NCBI GenBank assembly: GCA_963920525.1
Contig: OY986436.1
Location: 94,495,342 to 94,559,341 of the forward strand
DNA from: Dichetophora obliterata
Taxonomy: Eukaryota > Arthropoda > Insecta > Diptera > Sciomyzidae
Direction: 5' to 3'
DNA length: 64,000 nt
The notes under the pieces were generated by a model that ran no database searches, had not been told where the DNA came from, and saw only the letters and a program-made list of their open reading frames with translations. A program made the translations under genes and the position numbers. Positions within the stretch are counted from its first letter, which is position 1. Each line of letters starts with the position of its first letter. Shown here one piece after another: positions 11,732 through 22,312 of this stretch.

Positions 11732-14700
11732 TTAGGATGATTCCTCGTTAAATAAATCATAATTTGTAGGTAGGAGGCATAGCTTCACAACTGGTCTTAC
11801 AAGTTCTCCATCGGCAGTCTTCAATATTGCAACTCTTAAGCATCCGTCGTCACCAGGATGGCATTTAACAACTCTTGCTAACTTCCATTTCGTAGGAGGA
11901 GTATACTCATTAAGAACAACAACCACATCATTTTCCTTGATGTTGGTAGATGAACGAAACCATTTAGTACGGCGTTGCAAACTCACAAGATATTCATCAC
12001 GCCAACGTTTCCAGAAATGTTGTCGCATCGCCGAAATAGCATGCCAGCGTTGATTAAGATTTCCGCTAAAGGCCTGAACCTCGGGTTCAGGAAGTGATTT
12101 TAAGGGCTCACCCACAATGAAGTGACCAGGCGTGAGAAATTCTAAATCACTAACATCAGCTGCACAGGAACACAGAGGGCGTGAGTTTACGCAGGCTTCC
12201 ACTTCAGTGAGGAGCATACTAAATTCTTCATAAGTCAACAAAGCATCATTCAATGCGCGTTTAAGATGATACTTCACGCGTTTTATGCCAATTTCCCAAT
12301 AACCTCCCATATGTGGCGCATTTGGAGGATTGAAGTGCCACGACATATTAGAATCAGCAAAAAACGATCGAGTTTTTTCATCAGACATACAACGTTGAAA
12401 CATGCTACGCAACTCCCTTTCGGCACCAACGAAATTTGTGCCATTGTCTGAATAAACAGCCTTATAAAATCCACGACGATTTACAAATCTCTTGAACGCG
12501 TTGAGAAATGCGCCAGAAGACAAGTCACCAGAAGACAAATTTCGAGCAGAAATAACCCAAAAGCGGCGTTGCAGTATAGTCTGCATTATTTGAGGACTAG
12601 CATGTAGCGTGTACGTATGTATCTCAGCAACAATGAGCTTTGCAAGCGGCGAATTTTTTGATAAAATGATAGGATGTTTAACATCGACGGTAGCAGATGC
12701 GTGTATTAATCGACCACCGACACGTAGAATTTGTTGTTCGTTTAGGAACGGTTGCAGTCGCAAAATGCTGCTTCGGAGAGGTATTGGCTTTTTCACTCTG
12801 CAATGGAAAATTTCATTAGACAAATAATAGTTTTGAGTATACCTAATTAAAACAAGTTCGGCATCAAGAATTTCCTTGCAGCTTAAAGATCCAGTCATCC
12901 TTTTAGGAGCATTCTCTATTGAAGCGCGAACATTTTTAGTGAAACGTAGAGCATAAGCAGTAACCATTTTAAGTTTGGCATACGACGAATACTTTTTAAT
13001 TAAACTCCAATGTTCTTCAGACGTAGCGACGTGACCAACGAACTTACTCGAACGCAATTCTAACGAAGTTGCATGCTGTTCTGGAATTTCATATTTCCAA
13101 AATTCATTTAAACTTTTTAAAAAATCTGGTCCATTCCACCAAAGTTTATGTTGAAGCAGCTCAGCGGGAGTAACGCCTCTTGAGGTGCAATCCGCAGGAT
13201 TGTGCTCAGAGCATACATGATTCCAGCATTTAGACGGTAAGATTTCTTGAGTATCTGCAACACGGTTTGCGATGAATGTTACCCATAGACTTGGATGGGC
13301 TTGCAACCATGCCAGAGTAATGGTGGAATCGGACCAGGCATACAGAGGATAATTGCAGGTATCCCAGCTAGAAATAACACTTCTCGCAAGCTTCGCTGCC
13401 AGTTGGGCAGCGCAAAGTTCTAGGCGTGGGAGCGTTGTTACTTTAAGCGGCGCGACCTTTGTTTTTGAGGTGATTAGAGCAATAGTGATGGTACCATCTG
13501 GTTGAACCGTACGAGCGTACAATGCGGCTGCGTAAGCGTGCTCTGACGCATCAGCGAACACGTGCAGTTCTGTATTCGAACCTTTTATTCCACAACCAAT
13601 CCAACGTTCAAACTTGAGACCAGAGACCAGCTTCAAACCTTCGCGCTGCAAAATCCACTGTTTGGCTATTGAGGCTGGCACTGCGTCATCCCAATTAACT
13701 TCTGCGCTCCAAATGTCCTGAAACCACATTTTTGATTTGATAGTGCAAGGGGCCAAGAGTCCGAGGGGATCAAAGAGTGTGCTTGCATCTGATAAAAATG
13801 CTCTCTTAGAGAGAAACTGAGGTGGCTCTTTCAGATTAACAGCAAATGTCAACAAATCGTCTTCAATATTCCAGATTATACCCAAAGCATTTACTTCCTT
13901 ACCCTCAACTAGATAATGAGATATATCCTTTGAAGTGCGTGACAGACAAGAAGTTATTTCCTGACAGTTGGAAGCCCATTGCTTCAGTTCGAATCCGCTA
14001 CTATTAAGCACGAAAGCTATGTCCCGCTGCAGAGACTTGAGCTCTTGTATACTGGACGCTCCAGTTAACAAGTCGTCCATGTAAAAATCTCGTAAAATTA
14101 TGCTAGCTGCTTCCTTGTAATCACTCAAAGCATTTTTAGCTGATTGTTGCAGAGCTTTTACAGCTAAATGCGATGCTGCAGCCACACCATACGTGACACG
14201 AGGCATATGGTAATCCCGGATAGGCAACGAAGGGTCTTCACGCCACACAACGCGTTGTAGGTCTACATGTTTTCCTGATACGTAGACTTGGCGATACATT
14301 TTTGCTATATCTGCGCTTAAAGCGTATTTATGTGTTCTAAAACGCAGCAAAAGAGAATAGAGGTCTTGTTGCAGTTGTGGCCCAACCATTAAAGCATCGT
14401 TTAGTGAATAGCCTGTAGAAGTTTTTGCCGAAGCATTGAAAACCACCCTCAGTTTTGTTGTAGCACTGGTCTCTTTTAATACCGAATGATGCGGCAAATA
14501 ATAGTAATTATCTGGCACATCGCGAACGAGCTCCATATGATTCATTTGAATCATTTCTTGCATGAAGTTGTTATAGCGTAGACGTAAATCTGCATGGCCG
14601 GTGAGTCTCCATTCCATACGCAGAAGACTGCAAACTGCAAGCCCCCTGGATTCACCCAGTGGTACATTGCTCCTTAACGGCAGCTCAACGATGAACCGGC

Positions 14701-14870
14701 CATCGGGTGCGCGTCGATGCGTGGTTTCAAAATGATATTCACAGTATTTTTCTTCCGCGGTGAGATATTTCTTTTTCGGCAACTCCTCTAGCTCCCATAG
14801 TTTACTTAGTGTCGTTATCAATTCGGTATCACAGTATAGCGTTTTGTATGCAGGTACGAGAAGTTTCGGC
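11732..14870 (-). pseudogene. BEL pol: reverse transcriptase, RNase H, integrase, C-terminal domain
   Basis: A long clean frame. RT appears first (VFNASAKTSTGYSLNDAL; SADIAKMYRQV with the first catalytic Asp; YYMDDLLTGA-type box read as FYMDDLLTG). The RNase H-like part starts ELHVFADASEHAYAAAL, with the Asp of WSDSTITLAWL downstream. The integrase core shows YSDNGTNFVGAE and, later, HMGGYWEIGIKRVK, the catalytic D...E region typical of Pao integrases. The end, with EYTPPTKWKLARV and LVRPVVKLCLLP, matches the DUF5641 tail. True pol sequence begins near YKTLYCDTELI (about 14850); residues upstream in this frame are read-through of a shifted frame. The HHCC part of integrase appears shortened, between QILQRRFWVISARN and SSGDLSSG. 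Confidence 0.9.
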
Positions 14871-15905
14871 ATTTCCAATGCGTCCCAGCAGCATCCAACC
14901 AAAAGCTGTGCATTGAGCCATAGGTGTTCCAGGAGCGCCCTTTCGAATTTTTGGAGTGATGAACTGCTCCATTTCATCCATACCTACTAAAATATCTATA
15001 GGACCGGGCTTCATAAACTGCGGATCAGCGAGCGGAAGATTTACTAGATGCCACCACGAGGAAACTGAAATATTTGTAGAAGGCAAATCATTTGTTATTT
15101 TAGTTAAAATAAGCGCATTAAATTTAAAGCATTCAGTTGATAAACGAGATGATACTGTGATTGTTGTTACGCCTTTAGAACGTCCACCATGTGCGGAGCC
15201 TATTCCAGTTATGTAAACAGAAGATGATTTCCTGGGAAGGCGCAAACGTTGTACGCATGAGTCTGTTATGAAAGAAGCGTGTGAACCTGTATCAAATAAC
15301 ATGCGGGCTGTTTGCCAGCGTCCAGAATAGTCCTGTATCTTAACTAAGGTAGTGGCTAAAAGAATATCTCTTCTAGCTTCGAGGTTTGAGTTAGTGACTG
15401 CAGTTGCAGCGATGGTATCGCGAGAAGTGAGAGTCGAGACAGAATCGTGTGGTGTAGCGGCGGTGAGGAACGAAGCAGTGGCATCATTTACAAGCTGTGT
15501 GCTTTTAACGAAGGTCGAAGTAACGAAGTCATTGGCAGCAGCAGAGTTGGTGGCAGCGGTGTTGGCAGAATTTGTGTTTGTGTTGGCGGCTACGGTATGA
15601 AGAAGCGTATGATGACGTTGGCGACAAATTCGACATGTTGACTTACTGCGGCATGTTGTTTTAAAATGCCCTCTGCACAAACAGTTCAAGCATGCACCAC
15701 CTTCTTTGACAAATTGAATTCTATCATTTGCACTTAGACTAGAGAATTTCTCACAATCATAAATATTATGATTACCGTTGCAGTGCAAGCAGTGCAGAGC
15801 TATGTCATTTTGTTCCTTCACAGCATGAAACACGTTTGTCGATTTCTTTTGTATATTGCTAACAGAATTTTTGTTCGCTATTGCTTCTGTATTGGTAGCT
15901 GCCGA
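14845..15905 (-). pseudogene. BEL gag-pol middle part: zinc knuckles and aspartic protease
   Basis: The frame contains CLNCLCRGHFKTTCRSKSTC, then CRICRQRHHTLLH, a Pao-type zinc-knuckle pair. Downstream is the aspartic protease motif MLFDTGSHASFITDSC and the conserved region ending GPIDILVGMDEM...TAFGWMLLGR. Frameshifts at about 15905 (to gag) and about 14850 (to pol) separate it from its neighbours; in intact Pao elements these are one polyprotein. A Ser/Thr/Ala/Asn-rich linker joins knuckles and protease. Confidence 0.88.
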
Positions 15906-16755
15906 TAGCATTGAGAGAGAGAGCGGCACCTGGTCTCCAAAAAAAGCTGCAACTGTTCGAAACATGGTGGTTCATCATGGTCAAGCGACAATTCCCATTG
16001 CTTGCGTGCTTCGTATGCAAGCTTGCTCACCAACTCGTGCACCAACCAGTCATCCCAGAATCCTACGGGAACCCCTAATGCTTTTAAAGCGCGTATTTGC
16101 TGTAAAATTGCGTCGAGAACTCGCCTTATGGCACCAGCAGAGTCATCATAAGCTTTGCCTATAGTGGATATTGCACGAAAGTGACCTTCTACTATAACAC
16201 GCATCACCTTATACCTTGATTTCAATAAATCCCAAGCTTCCTTATAGTTTACGTCGCTAATTTTAAAGCTGCTTATAATATTCAAAGCTTCTCCTTTCAT
16301 GCAACTTCTAAGGTAATGAAACTTTTGTTGATTCGACAAATTAGCGTTTGAGTCGACTAACGATTGAAATGCATCGTGGAATGATACCCATTCTGTAGAG
16401 TCACCTGTGAAAGTCGGCAATTCCATTTTCGGCAAGCGTATTGTTGCTGACACATGTGCAGCGACATTTCCTTCATTCTGCGTCTGTGCTTTTTTTCGCA
16501 CGGTTAAAATTGGCTAAAGCTATTGAGTACCAAGTTTCAGCTTGGATTCGCGTTTCTTCCTCCATCTCAATGCTTTCAGCACCGCAAGAAATTTCAATGG
16601 CGTCTTGGGCAGAATTAAATCGTGCCCTCATTGAGCATCTGAACATAGCTCGATATATTTTCTATGTCCATTGAGTCCACATCATCATTACTCTTCGACA
16701 TGTACCTTTTAATTGCATTAAGCGCCGAATCACGTGTTTTAACGTTATTTGTCAT
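15905..16755 (-). pseudogene. BEL gag (DUF1759-like capsid), frameshifted
   Basis: The probable start is ATG at 16755-16753. The first ~40 codons end in a stop at about 16626, after which the protein continues in a second frame (AQDAIEISCGAESIEMEEET). It shifts again at the A-run near 16493-16499 into the frame carrying LPKMELPTFTGDSTEWVSFHDAFQ and FHYLRSCMKGEALNII, the DUF1759 signature of Pao gag. The end, DHDEPPCFEQLQLFLETRC, also matches the family. Confidence 0.85.
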
Positions 16756-16990
16756 TTTTTTTTTTCAAGCGACGAGAGCTTTACAGTTAAAGTTATTTCA
16801 GCCGTTTCAGCACGACAACCAATTTACTGAGCGTTCTGTTTCTTACGCGTATATAAAAAATTAACGAAACTTAATCAACTCAGCGAAGCTAAAAATTTTA
16901 CAAAATACTCTATCGTTTTTTTCTTTTTAATTATCAATTTTGTTTGTTATAATATTAATCCAATTATTTTAATGAAAAGCTGTTAGTGAA

Positions 16991-17007
16991 TCCGTCTTGA
17001 AGGACCA
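16991..17007 (-). other. BEL primer-binding site (putative)
   Basis: On the minus strand, four bases after the 5' LTR, the sequence TGGTCCTTCAAGACGGA begins with the TGG complementary to a tRNA CCA end. The priming tRNA was not identified. Confidence 0.6.
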
Positions 17008-17011
17008 AATT

Positions 17012-17154
17012 TGTTGCGTTAAATAAGCGGTTTCAATCTTGTTTTGCGAGAATAAAGAGAGCGCGTGTTAATCGTTTGATATTCCGTTTATTACTGACTA
17101 TAATTTACAAGTTTAACCTATGTGTCAAAAGTTAATACTTATATGAACACAACA
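17012..17154 (-). repeat. BEL 5' LTR
   Basis: 143-bp direct copy of 11435-11577, followed by AGCTG, the presumed (mutated) target duplication, and then the outer foldback arm. Confidence 0.9.
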
Positions 17155-18018
17155 AGCTGTCAATATTTACTTTATTGTATTACTTAGGTTAGTTAAATTC
17201 ATTCAATGTGTTTGCCTTAGTTGATAATTTATTACATTATGTAATAAGTTTCAATTTAGTTTTAAGTTATTACATTCTGTAATAAGATTTTCATTTAGTT
17301 TTAAATTATGACATTATGCAATAAGATTTCATTCTAGGTTTTAAGATATTATATTATATAATAAGCACCGTATTATATTAAATAATAAGAGCAAGTTTAA
17401 AATTTTTTAATTTTTTATTGAATTAGAAGAATAAAATGAGGTAAGTTTTAAAACACCAACAATTCAAAACCAAAACTGCAAAATAAATTCATATGTATGT
17501 AAGACATTATTTTGCTTTAAAATGAATAAAAGATGAATTTGTTGCTTTCTTTATTAATTGATTAATTTATTAAAAAATCTATAAATATATTCATAATTCA
17601 TAAAAAGATGAATTTATTGCTTCCTTTATTAATTGATTAATTTTATTAATTTATTAAAAAATTTGTTTGCTAAAAATAAAAACCTTTTAAATACCTTCAG
17701 CAAATAGATTTTATACAAAATTTTAATAAAATCTCAAAATACAAAAAAAAACAAGGAACTTTTTGTCACCATAACAATTACTGTTTAAAGAAGGTAATTA
17801 ACATGAAAAAAAATATCTTTAAATATTAATACCATTTTTGGATTATTAAACAAACACAATTAGTTTTATATTTTGGATTTGAAAACACAACAAAATACTT
17901 TCATAAATTTTAATGTTTCAAACTTTTAGATAGTATTTAATATTTTAAACACTTTCGTAAACATTCTGAGTTTGTTTAAAATGAAAAATATTTTCTAAAT
18001 ACCTGCAACAATTGACAG
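17155..18018 (-). repeat. Right inverted arm of the foldback element, outer part
   Basis: Reverse complement of about 8338-9206, ending AACAATTGACAG at 18018. Non-coding and AT-rich. Positions 17755-17945 are also similar in direct orientation to 21600-21785, beside a Helitron-like 3' end. Confidence 0.78.
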
Positions 18019-18600
18019 AAATTTGTATATATATTTTTACATAAAGAAAGTATATACATCTCATATATGTGTATATACTATGTAGCTTAAAAATCATTTA
18101 AATCAATTTATAATAATTTGAAAAGAGGGAAATTGGTAAATTCATTTAATTTACCAAATGCAATGTAGCTAAAAAATTTAGCTTTGAATTAAAAAATTTC
18201 TTAAATACATTGTACCTGCAAGAACTAAAAGAAATTTATAGGTAAAGGTCATATAAAAATATTATCATAATTTAAATAGCTGGAAATTGGTAAATTCATT
18301 TAATTTACCAAATCCAATCTAGTTAAAAAATTTTGCTTTAAATTAAAAAAAATTCCTAAATTCATAGTAACTGGAAATTGGTAAAAATTTAGCTTCAAAT
18401 GAAAAAATTTGCTGAATTCATAGTACCTGGAAATTGGTAAAAAATGTAGCTTAAAATTAAAAAATTTCTTACCTGCAAGAATTAAAATAAATTTATAGGT
18501 AAAGGGGGGCATAAAAATGTTCTCATCATTTAAAAAGATTGAAATTGGTAAATTCATTCAATTTACCAAATCCAATCTAGCTAAGAAATTTAAATATTCA
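18019..18600 (+). repeat. Irregular tandem repeats containing a palindrome
   Basis: A unit built on GAAATTGGTAAATTCATTTAA followed by TTTACCAAATCCAATCTAGC recurs at about 18127, 18283 and 18540, with shorter versions at about 18367 and 18430. TTGGTAAATT...AATTTACCAA within each full unit forms a small hairpin. The linkers ATTTATAGGTAAAGG and ACCTGCAAGAA also recur. No coding content; it is probably the inside of a degenerate non-autonomous transposon. Confidence 0.65.
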
Positions 18601-19162
18601 TATGAGTGCAAGATTCTTATAGGAAACAAAAAAAGTCATACCAAAGCGAAAAGAAACAATAGCAAACTATTTTCTTTTCGCTTCATCACACGCTTTCTAT
18701 TTTCTATTTCTTCGCACTCATACAGCTCATACATTGCTAAGCGTCGCAACCACAAAACTACGTCAGCTAAGCTCAATCCTCACTGATTACAAATGTCTGC
18801 ACAAACGCAACTGTGCAGAACTGACAACTCTTTATTACTCTTTGGTAATTATTCTAAGATAATTTCACCATGACATATAAATGTTTTGTGCTTGTATTGG
18901 AGCCAATTTAACGTAAAATCGAGCATAGTGCTATCCCTCTCCAACGGAGTTTCCCATCTCTTTATCTCTGCTTTGCGCTGCTTTTGAGATCGAACATGAA
19001 TCTTCAGAATGATTTTTTTAAATAAGTTTCGGGATTGCTAATTTTGCAGACAACAGTGTGTCTTTTTCAATTTTGGCGTGCCAAAACTCATATCTCAAAA
19101 AGTACCATAGCAGGAGACATAAAATTTTGGAAGTATGTTTTTAATACAAGAAAAATAACTGT
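18601..19162. other. No recognised feature
   Basis: Contains a near-palindromic AAGCGAAAAGAAA / TTTCTTTTCGCTT pair (18645-18684). The stretch TTTTTCAATTTTGGCGTGCC at 19063-19082 is matched in inverted orientation near 24653-24675. I see no gene. Confidence 0.4.
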
Positions 19163-19530
19163 TACCAAAAATGGTCGTGATCGGTTCACTGCCACGCCTA
19201 CCTCCCATGTAAATGAAGAAGTAATGATGGCATAAGTTGGGTTGTAAGAATTCTATAGCTTTAAAATTAGATTTCTGAGCTTATCTTATCTAAATTATGT
19301 TTTTGTAGAATGGGCCTGATCATTGTACTGCCACGCCCACCTCTTAAACAGCCGGAATAGTAGTTTTTGCATAAGTTTAGTTTTATGTATGGTATTGTGA
19401 TAAAATTTGGGTTCTTAGCTTATGTTATAGTTAAATAACTTTTGGCAAAATATGAGCCTTATAGGTCAACTGCCATGCTTAACTCCCATACAACTGGAAC
19501 AGTATTATTGGCATACGTTTGATATTACGT
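19163..19530 (+). repeat. Diverged ~145-bp tandem repeats with ACTGCCACGCC core
   Basis: Three blocks begin near 19163, 19310 and 19455. Each has a GATCGGTTCACTGCCACGCC-like core, then an ACCTCCCAT-like step, then a GGCATAAGTTG-like step. Spacing is about 145-150 bp. The cores resemble short repeats familiar from fly intergenic DNA; no product is implied. Confidence 0.6.
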
Positions 19531-20989
19531 TATGCTATTCTTACTTATATGAACGACTTCTAAATATTTTACTTAAATATTGATTGAATATAATTAATAT
19601 TGTGATTTTTCTTTGTAAACATTTTTTATTCTGAATCTGAATCAGAATTTACTTGAAGAAATTCTGGAGACTTTAGTAGTTGTATTACATCTACTGTTAA
19701 GTTGGACCGTTTATATTTAGGTGGTTATCGCAAAGAATTAATGTATGGATCTGAAGAAGTTAAGAGTCTATGTGATTTTTAAGCTCATTTTTTCACAGTT
19801 AATTAAGTTTTTAATCAATCAAAGTTAAATTGTTTATCTACACAAATCCAGATATTAGGAAATTACATTTTTATTGATTATTTAACACAAAAACTTACAC
19901 ATTTATTTTAGTTGTAGTTATAATAGATCCAAAAACGCATATCCCAAACTTTTCGATATCCTATATTTACTATTTAACTTACATATATCCGCAATTATTA
20001 AACGAGAATTTTAATTCAATAACGGCAGATTAACAAATATTTTTTAAATAAATTATTATATCACATCTTTGTTTATATGATGCATATGTTATGATGCAAC
20101 TAACATATTGGGAAACCCTGCTGAACAACTGTTTGCCCCTACAACATAATTACACTGGTCAACAATTTAGCAACTTTTTCGTGCCACACGAACTTTGATA
20201 GCTAGTACTGTTTAAGCTGTATTCCCACGTTATGAAACTGATTTTTTTTTATTTGGCCTCAGATTTTTTGTGATTTTGGACTTTGTGTTTTTACGACTTT
20301 GATCCTGTTTTTATGCTCTGGAATCCAAACAACTTAACGCAAACCAAACAATACACCATCCTATAGAAAATTAAACAAGCTTTTTAGTGAGGTATTTTTT
20401 ATTTTTCTGCCATGTTTAGTCTGTCAGATTTTCCGGTTCAAAATAAAATTTTGGATTTTTTTGTTAAAAATTTAGGCTTTTACATGTATTTTTTTTTTAT
20501 ATTTAGAGCCATATTTAAAAAAAATTTAGTTTTATCGTATTTCATATTTAATTTCCTTAATTCTGATACCAAAAACATGAACATTATCCATAATAATAAT
20601 TGACACAAACAGTTTCTATCATTAAAAATCATGGGCCACCTAAATTCCCCCCCCCCCCCTTAAAATATTGTTATATTTTTTGCAATGTGCTACAGCTTAA
20701 AAACTAATTTATGTGAAAAACATTTTCAAATATAGCTTAAAAAATAATTCTGTGAAAATTATTTCAAATATTTCAAACTATTCCAAAGTTATATACATAA
20801 GTCTATGTTTTAATCTATTTCCTTACCTATATATTCATAGTTAACGTTATAGTTATAGTAGAATTTATCCTGACCCAATTCAATGAATTTTTTATGATCG
20901 TTTTGTGAATTTGTTAAAGTGTAAATTGACCTTCGAACAAAACACATACTAGACGTTTCCGTTTGAAACATCAATGCATGACGATTAGA
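19531..20989. other. Gene-free AT-rich DNA
   Basis: No coding or structural RNA signal found. The only notable item is a run of 13 C at 20647-20659 in an otherwise AT-rich setting. Confidence 0.4.
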
Positions 20990-21521
20990 ATTTTCTGATA
21001 TATACAGCATTTTTATTGATGTATAGTATTGCTCGGCAGACGTTGTCCTGCCGCAGACCACCTTACTGCTATATACGAATTTTCATGCTGTTCGAAAAAG
21101 AATTTTATATATCGCCATTTTTAGTACAGTTTTAGTATATTTATCGCCATTACGCCGAAAGTAGCCGTATGAACTAAATTAACGAATTTTAGTCTAATTT
21201 AACCAAAACCGTTCGAAGTAAAACATTTTTGATTAATTCTGGGCGGTAATGGAGGTGTGGAAAAATGAGAGAAGCTCTCTCGACAAAGAGAGAAAAGCTT
21301 TGTTTGCTGTTATATTGTGCTGCTGGTTGAATGTAGGCATCAAATAAAATGCGTGATTTTGCAATAATTAAAGAATAAATTTTTCGAAAACCTTGGTAAG
21401 CTATAACAATCTATATTATCATAGGAATCAAATAAAAAAAGAATTATCAAAATCGGTTCAGCGGTTACCGAGCTTATTCTGGAATAAATTTTGTGAGTCT
21501 TCTTTTATATAATAGTATAGA
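20990..21521 (-). mobile_element. DINE-1/Helitron-like non-autonomous element, 5' terminus at 21521
   Basis: Read on the minus strand the right end begins TCTATACTATTATATAAAAG, the typical start of many insect Helitrons. Just inside is AAAATCGGTTCAGCGGTTACC (20 bases of it at 21450-21469, plus strand), a subterminal motif common in such elements. Further left are CGCCATTACGCCGAAAGTAG (21146-21165) and GTTGTCCTGCCGCAGACC near 21040, like blocks of fly DINE-1 elements. No Rep/helicase frame; the opposite end was not located. Confidence 0.55.
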
Positions 21522-21589
21522 TATAGATTACCCAAATTTTTTTATAACCCTGTTATGCAGGATATTTTCAAAAGTAAGAAAAAGAAAGC

Positions 21590-21819
21590 CAGATAAATTT
21601 ATGTCATCATAACAATAACCGTTAAAATAAGTTATTCGAATTAAATAAAGTAATTTCTTAATAAATATACCATTTTTTCATAATTAAACAAAACGAACAC
21701 AATAATTTTTATATTTTGAATTTGTTGCAATACAACTAAATACTTTCATTTTAAGTTTTAAAATTTCTACATGGTATTTAATATTTTTATCGCAGGCGAA
21801 GCAGCGGGTATTTGCTAGT
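21590..21819 (+). mobile_element. Helitron-like 3' end attached to foldback-arm-related sequence
   Basis: The end CAGGCGAAGCAGCGGGTA followed by TTTGCTAG|T (21793-21819) has the GC-rich subterminal block and CTAG terminus typical of Helitrons in insects. The ~190 bp before it is a diverged direct match to 17755-17945 in the foldback arm. See findings. Confidence 0.5.
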
Positions 21820-22312
21820 GATGATATATTTTACTTTCGAAAATTTTCGCAATGTTTTTTTTTTAAATTAAAAGCTAATACACTAAATGTTATTTTCATT
21901 ATATTTTCCAGGTTAGATAATGATAAATTCTTTAGATCAGTGTTTGGCAAATATAAGCGCACGCACACAAAAGTAATGTATGCTTGTGTTCGTTTGCTGA
22001 GAGATAGACTGAACGCTGCTAAGCTTTACACCTCAGCTATACAGTATTTCTTTGCTACGCCGCATCGTTTGTGTGCTTTGCCGATCATGTCTGTGTGAAA
22101 AAACTATTTGTGCCGAGCACGCGTGCCTATGGCATGCCAAACACTACTTTAGATATATTCTACTAAATATGACCATAAATAAAATTTTATGAAAAAAAAG
22201 CATTTTTTTTAAAACTTTTTTATATTATTTTCGTAATCTTTGAAACTTTTTTATAAGATTTAATCATTATTTAACTAAATATTTACAAAAAGAAAAAAGT
22301 ATAGCAGTGAGG
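21820..22312. other. No recognised gene
   Basis: AT-rich with a moderate-GC stretch at 21940-22140. No frame, tRNA or repeat family recognised. Confidence 0.35.

Larger units (their letters stand above)
11435..17154 (-). mobile_element. BEL/Pao LTR retrotransposon, full-length but frameshifted
   Basis: The element is 5,720 bp with 143-bp LTRs (TGTTGCG...ACACAACA) that differ at four positions by eye (about 97% identity). Flanking 5-bp sequences AGTTG (left) and AGCTG (right) look like a target duplication with one later mutation. The target is known exactly because the other foldback arm preserves the empty site. The order on the minus strand is 5' LTR, PBS, gag (DUF1759-like), zinc knuckles, aspartic protease, RT, RNase H, integrase, DUF5641-like C-terminus, 3' LTR. 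At least four frameshifts disable it. Confidence 0.92.
8338..18018. mobile_element. Large foldback-type element, carrying a BEL/Pao insertion
   Basis: The two ends are inverted copies: CTGTCAATTGTTGCAGG at 8338 and its reverse complement ending at 18018. The inverted arms are about 1.3 kb each: left 8338-9634; right 11001-11434 plus 17155-18018, interrupted by the BEL element. Without BEL the element is about 3.95 kb and has no recognisable transposase, polymerase or integrase frame. That fits a non-autonomous foldback element. It is far smaller than Polintons and lacks their genes. No target duplication is obvious: the left flank is MITE/piggyBac sequence and the right flank is unrelated. 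Confidence 0.75.

Noticed and set aside
8338..18018. Polinton/Maverick with long inverted repeats
   Set aside because: No DNA polymerase B, integrase, ATPase or capsid frame; the only coding part is a separate BEL element with its own LTRs.
18120..18600. Regular palindromic repeats resembling a CRISPR array
   Set aside because: Unit length and spacing are irregular, repeats are diverged, and the context is plainly eukaryotic.
20647..20659. Run of 13 C as a G-quadruplex or telomere-like signal
   Set aside because: A single uninterrupted homopolymer with no repeated GGG spacing; more likely slippage or sequencing noise.
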